13,574 nucleotides of DNA from Baffinella frigidus (lineage: Eukaryota; Cryptophyceae; Cryptomonadales; Baffinellaceae): assembly GCA_026770585.1 (NCBI GenBank), contig MU646404.1:106776-120349 (forward strand). Direction: 5' to 3'. This document shows, piece by piece, positions 9,501-11,606 of this stretch. Under the pieces are notes generated by a model that was given only the letters and a program-made list of their open reading frames with translations, had not been told where the DNA came from and did not search any database. A program made the position numbers and the translations under genes. Numbering within the stretch: the first letter of the stretch is position 1; every line of letters begins with the position of its first letter.

Positions 9501-11509
9501 ATGTCTGTAAAGCCAAGATGCAAGATGCAAGGCAACCAGTGTAACGCAAAGCCTGAACCCTGAAGGTACGAGGTGGAGTCGATGCAGCGCCAGCTGATCG
9601 CCTGGGAGCCTTTCTTCTTCCGCGTCCGGGTCTGTACCCCAAACCCCCAAACCCCAAACCCTAAATACGACACCCTCAACCTCAAACCCTAAATACGACA
9701 CCCTACACTCCAAACCCTAATTACGACACCCTAAACCCCACACCCCGAACCTGACTCTGCAGCTCTACAACTCTAAAACTCTACAACTCTACAACTCTAC
9801 AACTCTACAACTCTACAACTCCACATCTAACTCCACAACGGCAACACCCAGGCTGTGGACGACACCCCCAAAAGTCAACACCTCTGAAAGTGGCCGCAAA
9901 CAGGTTGTGGACGATGAGGGGAACCACGTGAAAAACGCGAACATCCAATCCTTCGACTCCCTCTCGCTGTCGACCCTCCCGGTAACCCCCTATGCAGTAA
10001 CCCCCCATACATTAACCCACTTTACATTAACCCCCTGTACGTCCTAACCCCGAAACCCCAACCAGGTCACCCTAACCCCTGAACCCAAAACCATATACCA
10101 TCAACCATAAACCATAAACCATAAACCATAAATCCAGTAGTATTAACCCCCTCTACGCCCTAACCCCTCAACCCAAAACCATAAACCATAAACCATGAAC
10201 CATAAACCATAAATCCAGTAGTATTAACCCCCTCTACGCCCTAACCCCTCAACCCAAAACCATAAACCATAAACCATAAACCATAAATCCAGTAGTATTA
10301 ACCCCCTCTACGCCCCAACCCCGAAACCCCAACCACGTCACCCTAACCCCTGAACCCTGAACCCTGAACCCTGAACCCCTGAATCCTAAAGTCTGAACCC
10401 AGAAGTACTAACCCTACACCCGAAACTCGAAACGCTAAACACTGAACACAAAACACTAAAGCTATAAATAAATAAACACTAATCACAAAACCCGAAACCC
10501 AAAACCAGGAAATTCTCAAGGCCGACTCTATCTTCGGCGGCTGCCAGGTGCATTCCGATACCCTAAACCCTAAACCCTAAACCCTGAACCCTGAACCCTA
10601 AACCCTGAACATTAAGCACTTCACGCTGGATCCTAAACCCTGGACCCTGCACACTGAACCCTGAACCCCAAACCCTGAACCCTGAACCCTGAACACGAAA
10701 CCCTGAACACGAAACCGTAAACCCCAAACCCCAAACCCTAAACTATAAACTATACACTATAAACCCCAAACCCCAAACCCCAAACCCCAAACCCTGACAG
10801 GTGGACACCGTCGTAGCCGGCTACGCCGAGTTCTCCAACTGCCGGCAACCCCAAACTCTGAACCCTACACCCTACACCCTAAACCCCAAATCCAAAACCC
10901 CAACCACTAAACCTTAAACCCTAAACCCCAAACCCTAACTCCCAACCCCAAACCCCAAACCCCAAACTCTAAACCCTAAACCCCAAACCCCAAACGCTGC
11001 CCTGCAGGCCCGCGTACATAATGCCAGTCGAAGCAGAAAGCTACCCATCCTCGAGGGTCATCAAGTTAGCAGGTCAACCCCGAGACCCTGAACCCACCAT
11101 TATCCACCCACTATCCACCCTAACCCCGAAACCCGAAACCCAAAAAAGAACGAAACCCGAAACCCAAAAATTTGAACCCCGAAACCTAAACTCTAAACCC
11201 TACACCCTACACCCTAAACGTAAACTCTGAACCCTACACCCGAAACCTAACAGGCATGGTGGACGGAATCGCGCTCGTCGCGACCACTATCATCACGGTA
11301 CGTCTCTCTCTCTCGCTCTCTCTCTCGCTCGCTCGCTCGCTCGCTCGCTCGCTCTCTCTCTATCTATCTATCTCTCGCTCTCGCTCTCGCTCTCTCTCTC
11401 GCTCGCTCGCTCTTTCTCTCTCTCGCTCGCTCGATCGCTCTCTATCTCTATATCTCTCGCTCTCGCTCTCTCTCTCTCTCGCTCGCTCTCGCTCTCGCGC
11501 TCTCTCTCT

Positions 11510-11606
<97 letters not shown>

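Larger units (their letters stand above)
8843..9565 (+). other. Intron 16: inverted heptamer blocks and AAGCAAA repeats
   Basis: The 5' side is G-rich (GGTTTAGGG-type, 8858-8890) and has TTTGCTTT-type text (8950-8975). The 3' side is C-rich CCCTAAA and AAAGCAAA text, so the two halves are inverted relative to each other. A segment of heptamers, AAGCAAA repeats and the exon 17 start is present twice (about 9000-9287 and 9300-9629). Confidence 0.65.

Noticed and set aside
11008-11056. Exon 21 in the frame ARVHNASRSRKLPILE with donor at 11057
   Set aside because: Needs exon 20 to end in phase 0 with no suitable donor; the frame PAYIMPVEAESYPSS fits both neighbours.
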